From positions 1 through 7,019 of the forward strand of contig DATDMG010000258.1 of the NCBI GenBank assembly GCA_036518955.1: a stretch of 7,019 nucleotides of DNA, written 5' to 3'. The position numbers were made by a program, and so were the translations under genes. The notes beneath the pieces are model-generated. The model was not told where the DNA came from, searched no databases, and was given only the letters and a program-made list of their open reading frames with translations. Of this stretch, positions 4,626 to 7,019 are shown one piece after another (the first letter of the stretch is position 1; the number at the start of each line of letters is the position of its first letter). The DNA comes from DATDMG01 sp036518955. Lineage in GTDB: Bacteria; Actinomycetota; Actinomycetes; Actinomycetales; Kineosporiaceae.

Positions 4626-6917
4626 ATGCACTCTTTCCTGCAATGGTGGCCGGTGCGACGGCCGAGGGCCGTCGTTCTGATAGCCCTGGTGCTGGGGGTG
4701 GCTGCCGCAGTGCTCGGCGCCGGTGTCTTTCCCCGGCTGTCCGGCGGCGGTTTCGACGACCCGGCCTCCGAGTCTTCCCGAGCCCGAGCCATGATGAGCC
4801 GGGATCTCGGCCTGCCGGAAGGAAACCTCCTGCTGCTCGTGGAGGCGACTCAGCCCGGCGCCACGGTGGACGATTCCGCGGTGGCCGCTGCCGGACAGGA
4901 ACTGCAGCGCCGGTTGGCGGACCAGCCCGACGTGCGGGTGCTGGCCTCCTACTGGGCCGGGCCGGCCTCGCCGACCTCCCCGCTGGCCAGTAGCGACAGA
5001 CGGGCAGGTCTGGTGGTGGCCGCGGTGGCGGGGCGCGACGACGTCCGGCGCCAGCGCGTCGAGCACCTGGAACAGACCTTCACCACCACCACCACGTCGG
5101 TGGTGAAGGTGCGCATCGGTGGGGACGCCCAGGCCGACCTCGACGTCAATTCTCAGGTCAAGGCCGACCTGGGGGCGGCCGAGGCGATCGCCGTCCCGCT
5201 CACCCTGCTGCTGCTGGTGATCGTGTTCCGGTCAGTGGTGGCCGGGCTGCTGCCCCTGCTCGTCGGCGGCATGTCGATGATCGTCACCTTCGCGGTCCTG
5301 GCGGGGCTGACGCACGTCACGGACATCAGTGTGTTCGCGGTGAATCTGGTGTCCGCGTTGGGACTGGGCCTGGGCATCGACTATTCGCTGCTGATGGTGA
5401 GTCGCTTCCGGGAGGAACTCGCCGCGCGGAACGACGTCGCGGCGGCTGTGGCGGCCACCCTGGCCACCGCCGGCCGGACGGTGATGTTCTCGGCGGCTAC
5501 GATCGTGATGGCGCTCGGCGCGATGCTCGTCTTCCCGCTGTACTTCCTGCGGTCCATGGCGTACGCCGGCTCCGTGGTCGTGGCCGCCGCGGCGCTCGGC
5601 TCGGTCCTGGTGCTGCCCGCCGTCCTGCGCCTGCTCGGACGGCGGGTGAACACCCTCTGGGTGGGGCCGCGGCGTGACGAGGTGACCGGTCGTGGCTGGT
5701 GGCAGCGATGGGCGACGTTCGTCATGCATCGCCCGGTGGTCGCCGCCCTCCCGGTGATCACCGTGATCGGGGTGCTGGCGGTGCCGCTCTTCGGGGTCAG
5801 CTTCGGGATGCCGGACGACCAGGTCCTTCCCGCTGCCCGCTCCCAGGCCAGGGCGGTGGGGGACGTGCTGCGCACCCGTTTCGCGGGCGACACCGCTACG
5901 GGGATCGACATCGTTCTCCCGGACGTCCCGGGCGCCGACGCGGCTGCCCGGGAGCAGGCGGTCTCGGCGTATGCGGGCCAGCTGTCCCGGCTCGACGGGG
6001 CGGTGCGGGTCGACTCCGGCGCAGGCGTCTTCTCGCACGGCGGCCGGCTCGGCGCGCCCCGGAGTGAGCTGATGAAGGGCCAGCTCGCCCTGGTGCGGAT
6101 CATTCCTGAACACGGGGGCTACTCCGACCAGGCGCAAGACCTCGTCCGCCGGGTGCGGGACGGCGCACCGGCGGCGGCCGTGGGGCCGGTACTGGTGGGC
6201 GGCCAGGCGGCGGCCCTGATCGACGTGCGTGCGAGGATGGGTGAGCTGCTGCCGCTGGCCATTGCCATCGTGGCCGTCAGTTCTTTCGTGATCCTTTTTC
6301 TGTTCACCGGGTCCGTTGTCGTTCCGGTGAAGGCATTGCTGGTCAATGCCTTCACTATTGTGGGGGTACTCGGCCTGATGGTGTGGATCTTTCAGGAGGG
6401 CCACCTGTCCGACGTCCTCGGTTTCACGCCGCTGCCGCTCGCGATCACCATGCCGATGCTCATGTTCTGCGTCGCATTCGGCCTTTCGATGGACTACGAG
6501 GCGTTCCTCCTCGGCCGCATCAAGGAGAATCATGATGCAGGTCTGCCGACGCGGGAAGCTGTGGCGGCGGGCCTGGAGCGCACGGGCCGGATCGTCACCG
6601 CGGCGGGCTTGCTGCTCGCGATTACCTTCTTCGCGTTCGTGTCCAGCCAGGTGTCCTTCATCCAGATGCTCGGCCTGGGCACCGGTCTGGCCATCGTGCT
6701 GGACGCCACGCTGATCCGGGCCGTGCTGGTGCCGTCACTGATGACCATCCTGGGACCGTGGAACTGGTGGGCTCCGGGCTTCCTTCGGGCCCTCCACGGC
6801 CGATACGGGCTCAGCGACGGCGACGAGGCGGTTGGCTCACCCGAGCTCCTGACACCGGTCGGGTCAGACCCGGTGGTGGTCTCGGGATCTGCCGGTTCAG
6901 AGGACCGGACCGGCTGA
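4626..6917 (+). CDS. MmpL-family RND transporter, 763 aa
   Basis: A complete actinobacterial MmpL-type inner-membrane exporter driven by the proton gradient; members export lipids, siderophores or antibiotics. Twelve membrane segments can be placed at about 15-37, 185-205, 207-228, 235-258, 284-306, 311-337, 371-392, 541-563, 566-590, 603-626, 655-675 and 680-708. Extracytoplasmic porter domains lie at 38-184 and 393-540, the expected 1+5/1+5 duplication. The proton-relay Asp-Tyr pairs are present in both halves: GLGLGIDYSLLMVSRFREE (D252-Y253) and AFGLSMDYEAFLLGRIKE (D623-Y624), so it should be active. There is no large C-terminal domain, only a 55-residue tail, so it is of the compact Streptomyces-like kind rather than the long mycobacterial MmpL3 kind. 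ATG 4626 follows GGAG at six-base spacing and begins just before membrane segment 1. It lies 244 bp after the PucR gene on the same strand. The cargo is not predictable from sequence. Confidence 0.95.
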   Translation: MHSFLQWWPVRRPRAVVLIALVLGVAAAVLGAGVFPRLSGGGFDDPASESSRARAMMSRDLGLPEGNLLLLVEATQPGATVDDSAVAAAGQELQRRLADQPDVRVLASYWAGPASPTSPLASSDRRAGLVVAAVAGRDDVRRQRVEHLEQTFTTTTTSVVKVRIGGDAQADLDVNSQVKADLGAAEAIAVPLTLLLLVIVFRSVVAGLLPLLVGGMSMIVTFAVLAGLTHVTDISVFAVNLVSALGLGLGIDYSLLMVSRFREELAARNDVAAAVAATLATAGRTVMFSAATIVMALGAMLVFPLYFLRSMAYAGSVVVAAAALGSVLVLPAVLRLLGRRVNTLWVGPRRDEVTGRGWWQRWATFVMHRPVVAALPVITVIGVLAVPLFGVSFGMPDDQVLPAARSQARAVGDVLRTRFAGDTATGIDIVLPDVPGADAAAREQAVSAYAGQLSRLDGAVRVDSGAGVFSHGGRLGAPRSELMKGQLALVRIIPEHGGYSDQAQDLVRRVRDGAPAAAVGPVLVGGQAAALIDVRARMGELLPLAIAIVAVSSFVILFLFTGSVVVPVKALLVNAFTIVGVLGLMVWIFQEGHLSDVLGFTPLPLAITMPMLMFCVAFGLSMDYEAFLLGRIKENHDAGLPTREAVAAGLERTGRIVTAAGLLLAITFFAFVSSQVSFIQMLGLGTGLAIVLDATLIRAVLVPSLMTILGPWNWWAPGFLRALHGRYGLSDGDEAVGSPELLTPVGSDPVVVSGSAGSEDRTG
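5076..5110 (+). repeat. Perfect 12-bp inverted repeat inside the transporter gene
   Basis: ACCTTCACCACC (5076-5087) and GGTGGTGAAGGT (5099-5110) are exact reverse complements around an 11-base loop. The repeat covers codons 151-162 (TFTTTTTSVVKV) in the first porter domain. The pairing is seen directly; part of it comes from a run of ACC threonine codons followed by GTG valines, so coincidence is possible. Confidence 0.6.
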
Positions 6918-6933
6918 ACCGCCGGGGCCCGAC

Positions 6934-6967
6934 GGCGGTCCGGCAGGGCTCACCCGGCCGGACCGCC
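6934..6967 (+). terminator. Strong hairpin terminator after the MmpL transporter
   Basis: GGCGGTCCGGC (6934-6944) pairs exactly with GCCGGACCGCC (6957-6967), then an A/G mismatch, then GGG (6946-6948) with CCC (6953-6955) and the tetraloop CTCA. Fourteen pairs, beginning 16 bases after the TGA, with no T-tract, as is typical of high-GC actinomycetes. Confidence 0.8.
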
Positions 6968-6999
6968 ACGCTGCTGACAGAGAGAACGCGGTCGAGGCT

Positions 7000-7019
7000 C
7001 CCCGGCCCTTCGGCCGGGG
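7000..7019. terminator. Second perfect hairpin at window end
   Basis: CCCCGGCC (7000-7007) and GGCCGGGG (7012-7019) are exact complements around the loop CTTC. It lies 32 bases after the first hairpin and may extend past the window. It could be a back-up terminator for the transporter or the terminator of a convergent gene to the right. Confidence 0.55.

Noticed and set aside
3422..4792. Minus-strand 456-codon frame opposite the PucR gene and the gap
   Set aside because: It has Gly/Arg/Gln-rich shadow composition, spans an intergenic region and the start of the transporter, and shows no domain.
5232..6533. Minus-strand 433-codon frame opposite the transporter
   Set aside because: The His/Arg/Asp-rich composition is the mirror of membrane-segment codons in the true gene.

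Overview
The window is a GC-rich (roughly 70%) chromosomal segment. Third-codon positions are strongly GC-biased and GTG is used as a start. The -10-like boxes, T-tract-free terminator hairpins and protein families (MmpL transporter, PucR regulator, actinobacterial-type NPD enzyme) point to a high-GC actinomycete, genus not resolved. No rRNA, tRNA, CRISPR array or mobile element was seen.

Layout. (1) Positions 1-785, minus strand, hold a thiamine-biosynthesis start: a promoter, a TPP riboswitch, a 43-codon leader ORF whose first residues resemble the ThiE N-terminus, and the first 172 codons of thiO (glycine oxidase), which runs off the left edge. The leader ORF stop and the GTG start of thiO share four bases. 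(2) Positions 786-1050 are non-coding as far as I can tell, with one 12-bp perfect palindrome. (3) Positions 1051-1281, plus strand, encode a 76-aa single-domain protein with a UvrD-C-terminal/Tudor-like barrel motif. (4) A hairpin at 1287-1323 separates it from a convergent gene at 1350-3017 (minus) encoding a 555-aa FMN-dependent nitronate-monooxygenase/PfaD-type enzyme with a cysteine-rich C-terminal segment and a disordered tail. (5) A 119-bp divergent intergenic region leads to a PucR/CdaR-type regulator at 3137-4381 (plus). A TTAGC-N7-GCTAA inverted repeat touches its start codon. (6) A 244-bp gap with three copies of a GAACTCT/CTCCGGA motif precedes a complete 763-aa MmpL/RND transporter at 4626-6917 (plus), which ends at a strong hairpin (6934-6967). 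A second perfect hairpin closes the window (7000-7019).

How the genes may work together. The thiamine part is clear: TPP binding should shut off translation of the leader ORF and, by coupling, thiO. The NPD enzyme, the divergently placed PucR regulator and the downstream MmpL transporter form a plausible regulator-enzyme-exporter neighbourhood, but only gene order supports a shared pathway. No obviously new system stands out. The most unusual items are the thiE-like leader ORF, the repeated motif before the transporter and the operator-like repeat at the PucR start.
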